The notes: generated by a model not told the origin, from the sequence alone. Positions 15,530 to 24,313 are shown, counted from the stretch's first letter. The stretch: DNA of 64,000 nt from Chloroflexota bacterium (GCA_020161935.1 JAIUNI010000007.1:273864-337863); one strand, 5' to 3'. Program-made: numbers and translations.

Positions 15530-16924
15530 TTACATCGAGGTGCCGCTGAGGGCGGGTTCCTGCGGCTGCTGGGGAGCCGGAATTTGGAACTGGAAGCTAT
15601 GACCATCCTGATTAAAGAACGGGAAGGCATCACTCATCGGCATTTGTTCCAGCGTGACTTCGATTTCAGTCGATGTGCCTTCACGCATGACTTCGAGCTT
15701 AACGGTATCACCGGGTTCGTAGGCGAACAAGCGATCACGCAGGGTATGTTCCTCATCAACCTTATCGCCATCGACTGAGACCACCACATCATTGGCCTTC
15801 AAACCGGCCTTTTCAGCAGGTGAGTCCTGCATGACGGTTGTGACCAGCGCACCGACGGTTTCGGTCACATCATGTTCCTTAGCAACATCGGCGTTCAGGG
15901 TTAAGAACTCGACACCCAGACGTGAGCCACCACCCCTATTAAAGGGCATGTTGAAGAATGGGAACTCGCCGGGGGTCATATCGAACGCACCACGATCAAA
16001 CAGTATCAGCGCAGAGACGGGCAGCTTGATTTCCTGATCTTTACCATCGCGGTTGACGGTCAAGGCCACTTCAGTCTTATCGCCACTGGAGAGATATTCA
16101 CGCAGACCAGCCGCATCATAAGCCGTGCCATCGAACAGGGTGATCTTGTCGCCTGTGCGAAGGCCAGCTTTATAGAGTTCGCTTTGTTCGGCGACGTTAT
16201 TCAGCGTCCATGACTTATCGGCTTCGTTGAAGGTGACGCTCAAGCTGTTGTGCATGGGGGTCGTGATGTTCATGCCGGTTGAGGCTTCGGGTGTGACATT
16301 CACGGTGACGGTTTCATTCCCACGAGTGACTTCAACGGCGACTTCCGTCCCTACGGTCAGGTTTTGAACGGCGGTCACGGCTGACCCGGCATCGGTGATT
16401 TCAGTATCACCAATCTTCGTGAGGATGTCATCGACTTTCAGCCCGGCCTTCTCGGCTGGCGAACCAGCAGCGACCGCACGGATGACTGGCCCGTTATCGC
16501 TATTTTCGATTTGGATACCTAGCATTGGCCGTTCGGTCATGGTGGGAACCGGCGGTTCGGTGGCCCCGGCAGGGCGCACACCCAAAGTCAGCGAGAGTTC
16601 GAGTGTTTCGGTGTCGCGGGTGACGGCGAGTTTGATTTCGTCGCCGACTTTGTGTTCAGCGACAACACCCGAGATGGTTTCCGAGGTGACGGCTTTACCG
16701 TCGATGGCGGTGATGATGTCGCCGACTTTTAGACCGGCCTTCGCGGCTGGACTTTCGGCCTGCACATCCTCGACTTTTACCCCGTTATCGGCAGGGCTGA
16801 GGCCGATACCGAGAAAGGGCGTTCCAGTTGAATCTTGAGCGCCAACGATGCCGAACGCAGACACCACCAACGCGAGAATGAGTAACCCAATTGCGAAACG
16901 TGTACCTTTACGATTTGCGAGCAT
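15530..16924 (-). CDS. Exported protein of four tandem PDZ domains
   Basis: A 464-aa secreted or periplasm-facing protein. The longer frame opens at 17032, but GGGAGGAG lies just before ATG 16924, which begins a signal peptide (FAIGLLILALVVSAFGIVGAQ). Four PDZ-like domains follow at about residues 35-115, 130-215, 225-305 and 335-430; three carry the SPAxKAGLKxxD carboxylate-binding core, while the third is diverged (SELYKAGLRTGD). There is no HtrA, S41 or M50 catalytic domain, which normally accompanies PDZ repeats. The C-terminal tail is Gln/Pro-rich. It may act as an adaptor or scaffold; that is inference. Confidence 0.82.
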   Translation of the reverse strand: MLANRKGTRFAIGLLILALVVSAFGIVGAQDSTGTPFLGIGLSPADNGVKVEDVQAESPAAKAGLKVGDIITAIDGKAVTSETISGVVAEHKVGDEIKLAVTRDTETLELSLTLGVRPAGATEPPVPTMTERPMLGIQIENSDNGPVIRAVAAGSPAEKAGLKVDDILTKIGDTEITDAGSAVTAVQNLTVGTEVAVEVTRGNETVTVNVTPEASTGMNITTPMHNSLSVTFNEADKSWTLNNVAEQSELYKAGLRTGDKITLFDGTAYDAAGLREYLSSGDKTEVALTVNRDGKDQEIKLPVSALILFDRGAFDMTPGEFPFFNMPFNRGGGSRLGVEFLTLNADVAKEHDVTETVGALVTTVMQDSPAEKAGLKANDVVVSVDGDKVDEEHTLRDRLFAYEPGDTVKLEVMREGTSTEIEVTLEQMPMSDAFPFFNQDGHSFQFQIPAPQQPQEPALSGTSM

Positions 16925-17088
16925 GTTCTTGTACTCCTCCCAGAGTAACAACGTGTGATAAGCCTTAACGAACGAGAACCTTATCACCGTCAAGAACAGT
17001 AGTCCGCTGATCTGAACGGTAGCTGAAATCAAGATAAGCGCGATGTAAATAGTCGATTGGCAGAATATTAGTCGGTAGGCAAGCCACC

Positions 17089-17115
17089 AGCTATCAGTCG
17101 CAGCCTTCAGCTAAA
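17089..17115. repeat. Degenerate heptamer tandem repeat (class A)
   Basis: AGCTATC, AGTCGCA and a related AGCTAAA unit lie upstream of the PDZ-protein gene. Units match those at 58.13-58.17 kb. Confidence 0.55.
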
Positions 17116-17204
17116 AGCAAAAGCAGATGCGTTGGAACTTATTAAATGTCTGAGTAAGTCATTCCAAAACTGCAAATACTGCAAATTCCGCAAACGCGAA
17201 ACCC

Positions 17205-17580
17205 TAGTAGACGGCGGATGTGAGGGAGCGAAGTGCCGAAAATGCACAATATTCTTCAAATTCGTCAATTTCAGAAGCAGCTTTTGCGATTTGATGTGAA
17301 TGATGCTGTTGTTGTTGTTGAGAATCCGTTGTTTTATGTCGGAAGTGTCGTAAATGTCGGCGGTGAGAAGCGTGTTTCTCCCTCAATTGGCGGAAATGTC
17401 GTCAATGTCGGAAAGGGCAGTTGGCAATATTGGCGACAATTTCGGCAATGGCATATCGATTTGAGTGCTGATTCGGCGAATGGCTCGGGTGAAACCACGG
17501 CGATGTTGGCAAAAGGTCTGCCGCCGCCAAGATTGCTAAACCGTTTTCCAACCTTTTCACGAGCCATTTCAATCAGAGTT
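17205..17580 (-). repeat. Class D-related degenerate element, copy 3
   Basis: GGCGGATGTGAGGGAG (17214-17229) is the exact complement of the CTCCCTCACATCCGCC arm of class D module 2. Downstream to 17580, GGAAGTGTCGTAAATGTCGG and GGAAATGTCGTCAATGTCGG form an internal imperfect direct repeat, and GACATAAAA reappears on the minus strand. The matching GGGAG arm is missing, so this looks like a decayed or rearranged copy. No credible gene is present. Confidence 0.45.
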
Positions 17581-17738
17581 GTTGCAAAGTGATGTGTGCA
17601 GTATCAACGCATAACATTACAATTCATTTTAGAACATTTGTATTACGAAGTCAAGGGGGTTGGGTTAGAATTTTCAAATCTTTGGAGGGGTATAGACCCC
17701 ACCCCTATAAAGAAAATGCTGGCTGGAGTGGGCGGTGC

Positions 17739-18364
17739 GGACGAGATGTATCTCGTCCCTACGAATGGACATGGTTTGTGGTCGTGGCAAGAATAGCGAC
17801 AGGGAGAACACATCCCTGATCCCTTTCATCAAAGGGTGAGTGCGGTCAGTGGAGCGGACAGCCTGTCTGCTGTCCCTACGAATGGCCGTTGTTTGTGGTC
17901 GTGGCAAGAATAACGACAGGGAGAACACATCCCTGATCCCTTTCATCAAAGGGTGAGTGCGGTCAGTGGAGCGGACAGCCTGTCTGCTGTCCCTACGAAT
18001 GACCGTTGTTTGTGGTCGTGGCAAGAATAGCGACAGGGAGAACACATCCGTGATCCCTTTCATCAAAGGGTGAGTGCGGTCAGTGGAGCGGACAGCCTGT
18101 CTGCTGTCCCTACGAATGACCGTTGTTTGTGGTCGTGGGCAAAGTTAGGGAAGAAGACATCGGTGATCCCTTTCATCAAAGGGTGAGTGCGGTCAGTGGA
18201 GCGGACAGCCTGTCTGCTGTCCCTACGAATGGCCGTTGTTTGTGGTCGTGGGCAAAGATACGGAAGAAGACATCGGTGAGACCCTACGAAGAAAGTTGTG
18301 TTTGTGGTGGGGGATGCGGACGCGATGTATCTCGTCCCTACGAAGAAAATGTTAGGGAAATAAA
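17739..18364 (+). repeat. 117-bp tandem array with CCCTAC palindromes (class C)
   Basis: CTACGAAT recurs at 17759, 17876, 17993 and 18110, exactly 117 bp apart, then at 18223 after a 4-bp contraction, so there are four to five units. Each carries a palindrome GGACAGC-CTGTCT-GCTGTCCCTAC and a linker with GTTTGTGGTCGTGG and CCCTTTCATCAAAGGG. The first palindrome is a different one (GGACGAGAT GT ATCTCGTCC, 17739-17758) and a variant of it closes the array at 18316-18340. Reading frames through it exist only because 117 is a multiple of three. Confidence 0.85.
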
Positions 18365-18387
18365 AAGGGCGCAGATGCTGCGCCCTT
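18365..18387 (-). terminator. Class C palindrome acting as terminator of the TyrA-like gene
   Basis: AAGGGCGCAG and CTGCGCCCTT (18365-18374, 18378-18387) form a 10-bp stem. On the minus strand it is followed by TTTTATTT, 28 bases after the stop at 18415. It has the class C tail CCCTTACAAA on the plus strand. Confidence 0.7.
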
Positions 18388-18414
18388 ACAAATATGTGTT
18401 TGCGAAGGAGAGGG

Positions 18415-19437
18415 TTATTTGTCGCCCTTGTTGCCAGAGAGCTTTTTGGAGAGAAAGCCGCCCATTAGACCGGAGACGAGATTACCGCCGAAGGATGGAT
18501 TGCTTGAGTCATCTTTGCTGTCGTCCCACTTGCCGTTGGAGCGTTTGTTGATCCACGTGTTGTAGGAGTCGGCGGCGGTGGTGAGTGCTTCTTCGAGCGA
18601 GTCTTGATCGTTTTCGGCGATAATTTCCCGCAGCGCCTTGAGGGTGACGAGGAGTTCATCGGTCTGACGCAGGATGCTATCACGGTTGTTCAAGATCAAG
18701 TCGCGCAGGTCGTCGGGATGCGTATCGTAAAGGTGGTGTGTGAGGCGACCGAAGGCGGGATTGGTCACCCGCTGCGAGTCCACCCATCCGGCGGCCTGAC
18801 TGGCGGTGTAGAAGCTGGCGAGGCCGAGCAGCGCGGGCATACCTTCGGTGAGGGCGACGATGCCATCATGTTCGGCGGGGTCATAGAAGTGCGGCACCGC
18901 GCCGAGAATGTTAGCAAAGTCTGACGAGAGTTCGACGGCTTCTTTGGCGCAGCTTGTGGACGGCATGAGCAGCATACTGCCTTTGTCGAACAAGTCAGCG
19001 GCGGCATGGGCGGTATCGTCAAGGCCATCGTGCAGGTACTTGGGATTGATGATGGGAGTCAGGCCGACCATATGCACTTCTTTGCTGAGGTGCTTTCCCG
19101 CCCATGCAAGTGACTGCTGCTTGAGGAGTGACATATCCAGCACGACAGCACCCGCACGGAGGTCACTCGCAATCGCTTTGTAGGCTTCTTGCATTTCCGC
19201 GAGGGGGAGCGCTAACACAACAATATCTTTTCGCGCGGCGGCGGTGAACAGATCACGCTCGATTTTATCTGTGATGCCGGCCTTGGCCGCATCGTCGCGG
19301 ACACCGGTACGCATATCCGCACCCACCACATCAAAATGGTGCTTCGAATCTTTGCGCTCGTTATACCGTTTGAGCGCCAACACCACCGATGCGCCAATCC
19401 GACCTAAACCTAATACCGCTACCGAAACGTTTGCCAT
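18415..19437 (-). CDS. Prephenate dehydrogenase-like NAD(P)-binding protein
   Basis: A 340-aa protein of the TyrA/6-phosphogluconate dehydrogenase-like group. It opens with a Rossmann motif VLGLGRIGAS (residues 8-17) and has DIVVLALPLAEM after strand 4, LDMSLLKQQSL, and a helical C-terminal half containing DPAEHDGIVALTEGMPALLGLA, comparable to the HD(x)xxA helix of prephenate dehydrogenases. Overall similarity is loose, so the substrate is uncertain. The last 45 residues are low-complexity and Gly/Ser/Lys-rich. It is the third gene of an M50-HD-TyrA-like unit, with gaps of 19 and 25 bp. Confidence 0.72.
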   Translation of the reverse strand: MANVSVAVLGLGRIGASVVLALKRYNERKDSKHHFDVVGADMRTGVRDDAAKAGITDKIERDLFTAAARKDIVVLALPLAEMQEAYKAIASDLRAGAVVLDMSLLKQQSLAWAGKHLSKEVHMVGLTPIINPKYLHDGLDDTAHAAADLFDKGSMLLMPSTSCAKEAVELSSDFANILGAVPHFYDPAEHDGIVALTEGMPALLGLASFYTASQAAGWVDSQRVTNPAFGRLTHHLYDTHPDDLRDLILNNRDSILRQTDELLVTLKALREIIAENDQDSLEEALTTAADSYNTWINKRSNGKWDDSKDDSSNPSFGGNLVSGLMGGFLSKKLSGNKGDK

Positions 19438-19462
19438 GACATCCTCAATCTCTCACCGACTT

Positions 19463-19984
19463 CTAATTCTGATTATCCGCCTGTTGTAATCGTCGCAACA
19501 GGTGAACATAGGCATGATCTTGCCACTTTTCAATAGGATCGGCGTGGTGGGTGACAAGCCACTGCACGGCCTCGCTTGCATTCGCTGATGCCAGCAGTTC
19601 ACCACTCCACGCGGGATGCTGTTCGTAAACTACAAACGGACGCTGCCACAGGTTCAACGGGTTCCCTTCGCTCCAACGTTGGTAGCGAGAGGGCATGAGC
19701 GCCCGCACCAGAACCGCCGCAGTCTTTTGCCACACACTGATCGGGTAGCGTGTTTTGCCGACATCGTGCAGCAGCGCCGCCACCGCCAAGTCGTCCGGTG
19801 TTTCGCCCTGTGCCAGTACATCACGCAGGACGGCTAGACTATGCAACTGTTCCCCTCGATCAAACCGTTTAAACAGGTCTAACAACGTGGGTGACAGGTA
19901 GCTGGTGACTAAGCTCATATCCACAGGCTGCGAGAAGGCGAACAGCGCCTTTATCCCCTGCCCGATCCGGTACGCTGCTGACAT
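19463..19984 (-). CDS. HD-domain phosphohydrolase
   Basis: A 173-aa metal-dependent HD-domain protein. The metal ligands appear in order as LHSLAVL (His), ALLHDVGK (His-Asp), YEQHPAWSGELL (His) and VTHHADP (His-Asp), matching the HDIG subgroup that often hydrolyses nucleotides or cyclic nucleotides. No sensory domain is fused. It lies 19 bp downstream of the M50 gene and 25 bp upstream of the TyrA-like gene. Confidence 0.82.
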   Translation of the reverse strand: MSAAYRIGQGIKALFAFSQPVDMSLVTSYLSPTLLDLFKRFDRGEQLHSLAVLRDVLAQGETPDDLAVAALLHDVGKTRYPISVWQKTAAVLVRALMPSRYQRWSEGNPLNLWQRPFVVYEQHPAWSGELLASANASEAVQWLVTHHADPIEKWQDHAYVHLLRRLQQADNQN

Positions 19985-20003
19985 TCATTGCCGCCAAACT
20001 GCC

Positions 20004-20645
20004 TTAAAATCCAACCAGAATCCTGAATAACTGCGTGCTTGGTTGGCTGATCAAGATACCCAGAATGTTGAACTGACCACCGATGAAACTCAGCAAAATC
20101 AAGAGCATAAACAGGTAGTAACTGTTCTGTTGGTTGGCCTGCCACCAACGCGCCTGCTCCGGCGGCAGGAGCGAGTACATGATGCTCCAACCGTCCAGCG
20201 GAAACAGCGGAATGATGTTGAAAATGGCGAGGATGATATTCAAGAATATGATCTGCGCGAACAACTGAAAGAGAAAGTCATTCCCGAAAATCTGCTGCTG
20301 GAAAATTCGCATCGGAATAGCGAAAACGATTGCCACGATGAGGTTCGAAAACGGCCCTGCCGCGACGGCTGCAAGATAACCCCAACGCGGGTTACGCATC
20401 CGGTAGGGGTTCACGGGAGCGGAGCCGAGAAAACCGAAACCGATCAACACACCCATGAGGAAGCCGATGGGGTTAATATGCACCAGCGGATTGAGGGTCA
20501 GCCGCCCCTGACTTGCGCCGGTGTTATCGCCCATACGGTAGGCAACATACACATGCGCGAACTCATGAATAGTCATCCCGATCAACAAGGCTACAGCACG
20601 AATGAGTAAACTAACGGGATTCAGGTCTAACAAGGGAAGCTCCAC
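20004..20645 (-). CDS. Site-2 protease family (M50) membrane metalloprotease
   Basis: A 213-aa intramembrane zinc protease of the short FpvI/YwhC-like group. TIHEFAHVYVAYRMGD (about residues 25-40) holds HExxH, and IPLFPLDGWSIM (about 145-156) is the NPxPxLDG-type second motif carrying the third zinc ligand Asp. Five to six hydrophobic helices surround these. No PDZ domain. Such proteins cleave transmembrane substrates, frequently anti-sigma factors. The start codon is GTG with only a weak ribosome binding site. It heads the M50-HD-TyrA-like unit. Confidence 0.88.
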   Translation of the reverse strand: MELPLLDLNPVSLLIRAVALLIGMTIHEFAHVYVAYRMGDNTGASQGRLTLNPLVHINPIGFLMGVLIGFGFLGSAPVNPYRMRNPRWGYLAAVAAGPFSNLIVAIVFAIPMRIFQQQIFGNDFLFQLFAQIIFLNIILAIFNIIPLFPLDGWSIMYSLLPPEQARWWQANQQNSYYLFMLLILLSFIGGQFNILGILISQPSTQLFRILVGF

Positions 20646-20817
20646 TCTGGCTACATCGTGATTTCGCCTTAGTATAACACAGGCGAAGGCAGGCTTCTAA
20701 ACCGACGACTACGCAACAATAGTGCAACACCATACGTAAAATGGGGTTGTATGTGTTATGATCGATAACATTTGGACGATAAGTAAACGGGCAACAATGC
20801 ACAACCATGCCGAGAAG

Positions 20818-20953
20818 GAGGTGACGGGGAAACACCTCAATCACAGCATCAGATAATCCATCACACAATGTTTACCCCTGACCGCATCGGTTTTTGGGGG
20901 GTGAGGATTGTGCTGTGCCGCATCACGGACTAACAACACAGGATTACGGCACA
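20818..20953 (+). promoter_or_regulatory. Structured 5' leader of the glycosyltransferase gene
   Basis: Three hairpins precede the start at 20980: GAGGTG/CACCTC (20818-20838); a long one closed by CACAAT/ATTGTG (20864-20912) containing ACCCC/GGGGT and CCG CAT CGG; and TGTGCCG/CGGCACA (20914-20953). The Shine-Dalgarno GAGGG follows at about 20968. It matches no riboswitch class I can name. The 334-bp gap also holds the divergent upstream region of the M50 gene. Confidence 0.45.
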
Positions 20954-20979
20954 CAACGCAATTTAATGAGGGAATTTAA

Positions 20980-22179
20980 ATGAAGCGTATTCTCATCTTG
21001 TTCTCGGATACCGGAGGGGGTCATCGTGCCGCCGCCGAAGCCATCCGCGACGCGCTGATGATAAAGCATCCGAATGAAGTCAGTATTGAAATGGTAGACG
21101 TATTCCGCGCCTACTCACCCTTCCCATTCAAATACATGCCCGAAATGTACCCGTGGGTCGTCAACCGCAGCAAGTCCGGTTGGGGCGTGGGTTACAACTT
21201 CACCAACACCCGCAGCAAAGCCAAACTGATTCAGCAAACGATGTACGTGAGCATGGAAAAAAGTATGCTCAAGATGCTGCGCGAGCATCCAGCAGACTTG
21301 ATCGTGTCGGTACACTCCCTGCTGACCCGCACCACCATGCAGGGGTTGATGCAGTTTGAAAAGCGACCGCCTTTCATGGTGGTGGTGACCGATTTGGTTT
21401 CGACGCATATGTTCTGGTACGACAAGGATGTTGACCGCTGCATCGTGCCAACGCAGCCAGCGTTCGACCGTGGATTGCAAAGCGGCCTGACCCCGGAGCA
21501 GATGCGGATTACGGGGTTACCAGTACACCCGAACTTCGCCGAACGGTTGATGGACAAAGCCGACGCGCGGAAGGAACTCGGTTGGGACCTTGACCTACCG
21601 GCGGTGCTGATGGTAGGCGGCGGTGAGGGCATGGGGGCGCTGTACGAAACCGCGCGTGCCGTCAACGACATGCGGCAGAAGTGCCAACTGATCGTCATTG
21701 CGGGGCGCAACCACGCGCTCAAGGCCAAGATCGAAGCCGACCGCTGGAACCAACCGACACACGTTTACCCTTTCGTCACCAATATGCCGGTGCTGATGGC
21801 CGCGTCGGACATCCTCGTGAGCAAGGCGGGGCCAGCGACGATCAGCGAGGCGTGCATCGCGGGGCTGCCGGTTATTCTTTACGACGCGATACCGGGGCAA
21901 GAAACGGGGAATGTGGAGTTTGTGGTCGAGCATGACGCGGGGATTTACGCCCCCAGCCCGACCGAAGCCGCCGAAGCCGTCGCCAAGTGGCTGGGCGAAG
22001 GACCGGAGGGGTTGAAGCGCCATTCCGACAACGCACGCCGACTTGGCCGCCCGAACGCGGTGTGGGACATCGCGGACGAAGTGTGGGAGTACGCCCAAAA
22101 GCCGCTTATCCCTACCAACCGCCGCAACATTTTCATCGACTTTTCTAAGCGCGTTCCCATGCGTTCGCGCCGCTTCTAA
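20980..22179 (+). CDS. Diacylglycerol glycosyltransferase (MGDG synthase/UgtP-like, GT28)
   Basis: A 399-aa GT-B glycosyltransferase that would add a sugar from a UDP-sugar donor to diacylglycerol at the cytoplasmic membrane face, making glycolipids. The N-terminal MGDG-synthase domain begins ILFSDTGGGHRAAAEAI, typical of MurG/UgtP relatives, and includes IVSVHSLLTR. The GT28 C-terminal domain has VMVGGGEGMG, the donor-binding SKAGPATISEACIAGLPVILYD and PGQETGN. Length matches plant MGD and bacterial UgtP. It is preceded by a structured leader and followed by a strong terminator. Confidence 0.9.
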   Translation: MKRILILFSDTGGGHRAAAEAIRDALMIKHPNEVSIEMVDVFRAYSPFPFKYMPEMYPWVVNRSKSGWGVGYNFTNTRSKAKLIQQTMYVSMEKSMLKMLREHPADLIVSVHSLLTRTTMQGLMQFEKRPPFMVVVTDLVSTHMFWYDKDVDRCIVPTQPAFDRGLQSGLTPEQMRITGLPVHPNFAERLMDKADARKELGWDLDLPAVLMVGGGEGMGALYETARAVNDMRQKCQLIVIAGRNHALKAKIEADRWNQPTHVYPFVTNMPVLMAASDILVSKAGPATISEACIAGLPVILYDAIPGQETGNVEFVVEHDAGIYAPSPTEAAEAVAKWLGEGPEGLKRHSDNARRLGRPNAVWDIADEVWEYAQKPLIPTNRRNIFIDFSKRVPMRSRRF

Positions 22180-22212
22180 CAGCCTGCTAATGCAGTTTGG
22201 CCTATAATGATG

Positions 22213-22240
22213 GGGAGTGGCGTGATCCACTCCCTTTTTT
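22213..22240 (+). terminator. Terminator after the glycosyltransferase gene
   Basis: GGGAGTGG (22213-22220) pairs with CCACTCCC (22227-22234), loop CGTGAT, followed by six T residues. A TATAAT hexamer at 22203-22208 directly precedes it but lacks a convincing -35 box. Confidence 0.85.
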
Positions 22241-22268
22241 GTTCCTATTTCACTATGGAGTTTTACAG

Positions 22269-24275
22269 ATGCGAATTAAACGTTCCGTTCTGGGAATGGC
22301 AGCGCTTCTGGCGTTGGCAGCCGGCTCACTGTCAGTCGCTTTCGCCCAAGATGATGCGCCGCCACCGGCAACAATTGTTAACGACGAAGGTGGGCCAGTA
22401 TCGGTCACGGGTGAAGTGGCGTATTCAAACGGATTCTTCACATTGGGCGCGGACGAGCCGCTGATTATCCTTGAGGATGAAGCGGGTTTTGTTGACCGTG
22501 ACCGCAGCTATATTATTCCTGAAAAGACACAGGTGATCGGCAAAATCACCTCGGACTTTTATACCTCTCCGTTCACTTACACACTCGACCTGCCGATTGA
22601 ACCGTCGGGTTCACTGCGCGACGTTGACCAAGACGGCGAGAAGGACAGCGGCGTGATGGTTTACGGTATCGCCTACTGGACGAACATCTGGGGCGACCCG
22701 TTCCTGCAAGAGCGTGACCTGTACGGCGGTGGTTGGTCAGGTGCGTATGCGTCGTTTACGGTTGACCCCGATCCTTCGGCGAAGGCGGAAGTCATCGGCG
22801 GCAAGTACATCGTCTACGCGCCAGATGCCGAGCAGGGTTTCCCGTCAGGCTTCGGCGATGACGGCAAGCTGTTCACCGAGGACGACCCAATTGTCACCCT
22901 GCCGGAAGGCTACACCATCGTCGACATGGACACTGACCCGTTCACCTTTGACCGTTCCAAGTTCCCGGTGATTGACCTGCTGGAAGGCGAAGGCTCGGAA
23001 CAAGCGGACTTCTCCGACTTGAGCTACACCGAAGCGTTCGACGGCATGATCGAGATGTTCCGCAAGAACTACGCCTACACCGAACTCAAGAACATTGATT
23101 GGGACGCGAAGAAGGCCGAATTCATGCCGCGCATGGAAGAAGCCGAGCAGAACGAAGACTTCCTCGCTTACCAGAAGGTGCTGCGGGACTTCATCTGGTC
23201 GATCCCTGATGGTCACTTGAGCGCTCCGACCGACAATGAGGAATTTACGACTGCCATCAGCGGCGGTTTGGGCTTGGCGATCCGCGAGTTGGACGATGAG
23301 CGGGTGATCGTCAATTACCTGACACCGGGCGGCCCTGCTGAAGAAGCCGGTATCGAACTGAAGGCGGAAATTATCTCGATCAACGGCAAGCCGATTGATG
23401 AGGCGATTAGCGAAACGGTGCCGTGGTCGTCGCCGTTCAGCGCGGAACACGTTCTGCGTTTGCAGCAGCTTCGGTATGTTATCCGCTTCCCGTTGGACAC
23501 CGATGTTGAAATTGAGTACCAGAACCCCGGTGACAGCGAAAGCACGACTGTGGAACTGAAGACGGTTGACGAACGTGACAGTCTTGCCTTCTCGTCGTTT
23601 AACGTGGGCGCGACGGGTTTTGAACTGCCGGTGGAATATGAATACCTCGACAGCGGTTATGTCTACGTGGCTATCGACAGCTTTGCCGACAGCGACAACC
23701 TGACGATCCAGTTGTGGGAACGCCTGATTAGCACCTTGAACGCCTACCAGATTCCGGGCTTGATTATCGACATGCGCCACAACGGTGGTGGCAGCGGCTT
23801 CCTCGCTGACCAGATGGCGGCGTACTTCTTTGATGAACCGCTGGTGGTTGGCAATGCGTCTTCGTATGACGAATCGCTCGGCGAGTTTTACTCTGACCCT
23901 GAGCTGGAGTCGAAGTTCATTCTGCCGTCGGAGGAACTGCGCTACCACGGCGCGATTGCGGTACTCGTCGGGCCGAGCTGCAGCAGCGCTTGCGAGTTCT
24001 TTAGCTACAACATGACGCTGGAAGACCGCGCGGCGATTGTCGGACAGTATCCGTCGGGCGGTTTGGGCGGTGGTCAAGCGACCTACGCGATGCCGGACGG
24101 TATCCAATTGCAGTACTCGATTGGCCGCAACGAAGACGCGGACGGTAACATCATCATCGAAGGTACGGGTGTTGTGCCGACCGTGAAGGTTCCGGTGGAC
24201 GAAGAAACCCTGTTCGCCGAAGGTGACGTGGTGCTAGAAGCAGCCATCGCGCACTTGGATGAAGTGACGCAGTAG
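22269..24275 (+). CDS. Exported S41-family (C-terminal processing) protease-like protein
   Basis: A 668-aa secreted protein. ATG 22269, with GGAG 8 bases upstream, starts a signal peptide ending in SVAFAQ. After a 230-residue N-terminal region comes an S41 helical domain (YTEAFDGMIEMFRKNYA), a PDZ-like segment (SGGLGLAIRELDDERV, PGGPAEEAGI) and the S41 core: IIDMRHNGGG (about 510-520) and GPSCSSACEFFSYNM with the candidate nucleophile Ser. The catalytic Lys usually found in GxxxFGKG is absent; the corresponding stretch reads VGQYPSGGLGGGQ. It may use another base or be catalytically altered. Confidence 0.82.
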   Translation: MRIKRSVLGMAALLALAAGSLSVAFAQDDAPPPATIVNDEGGPVSVTGEVAYSNGFFTLGADEPLIILEDEAGFVDRDRSYIIPEKTQVIGKITSDFYTSPFTYTLDLPIEPSGSLRDVDQDGEKDSGVMVYGIAYWTNIWGDPFLQERDLYGGGWSGAYASFTVDPDPSAKAEVIGGKYIVYAPDAEQGFPSGFGDDGKLFTEDDPIVTLPEGYTIVDMDTDPFTFDRSKFPVIDLLEGEGSEQADFSDLSYTEAFDGMIEMFRKNYAYTELKNIDWDAKKAEFMPRMEEAEQNEDFLAYQKVLRDFIWSIPDGHLSAPTDNEEFTTAISGGLGLAIRELDDERVIVNYLTPGGPAEEAGIELKAEIISINGKPIDEAISETVPWSSPFSAEHVLRLQQLRYVIRFPLDTDVEIEYQNPGDSESTTVELKTVDERDSLAFSSFNVGATGFELPVEYEYLDSGYVYVAIDSFADSDNLTIQLWERLISTLNAYQIPGLIIDMRHNGGGSGFLADQMAAYFFDEPLVVGNASSYDESLGEFYSDPELESKFILPSEELRYHGAIAVLVGPSCSSACEFFSYNMTLEDRAAIVGQYPSGGLGGGQATYAMPDGIQLQYSIGRNEDADGNIIIEGTGVVPTVKVPVDEETLFAEGDVVLEAAIAHLDEVTQ

Positions 24276-24313
24276 TCCGTAACCGATTTCGTTCGGCATT
24301 CTAAGTCCTAAGG

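Noticed and set aside
17674..18066. 130-aa minus-strand open frame with perfect internal protein repeats
   Set aside because: It is the translation of the 117-bp tandem DNA repeat; 117 is divisible by three, so any open unit stays open. No ribosome binding site or coding signal.
17739..18300. Possible CRISPR array
   Set aside because: Units are 117 bp and nearly identical throughout, with no alternating short repeats and unique spacers, and no cas genes are present.
22845..24107. 420-aa open frame antisense to the S41-like gene
   Set aside because: Shadow frame, rich in Arg/Val/His with no domain signature, opposite a clear coding sequence.
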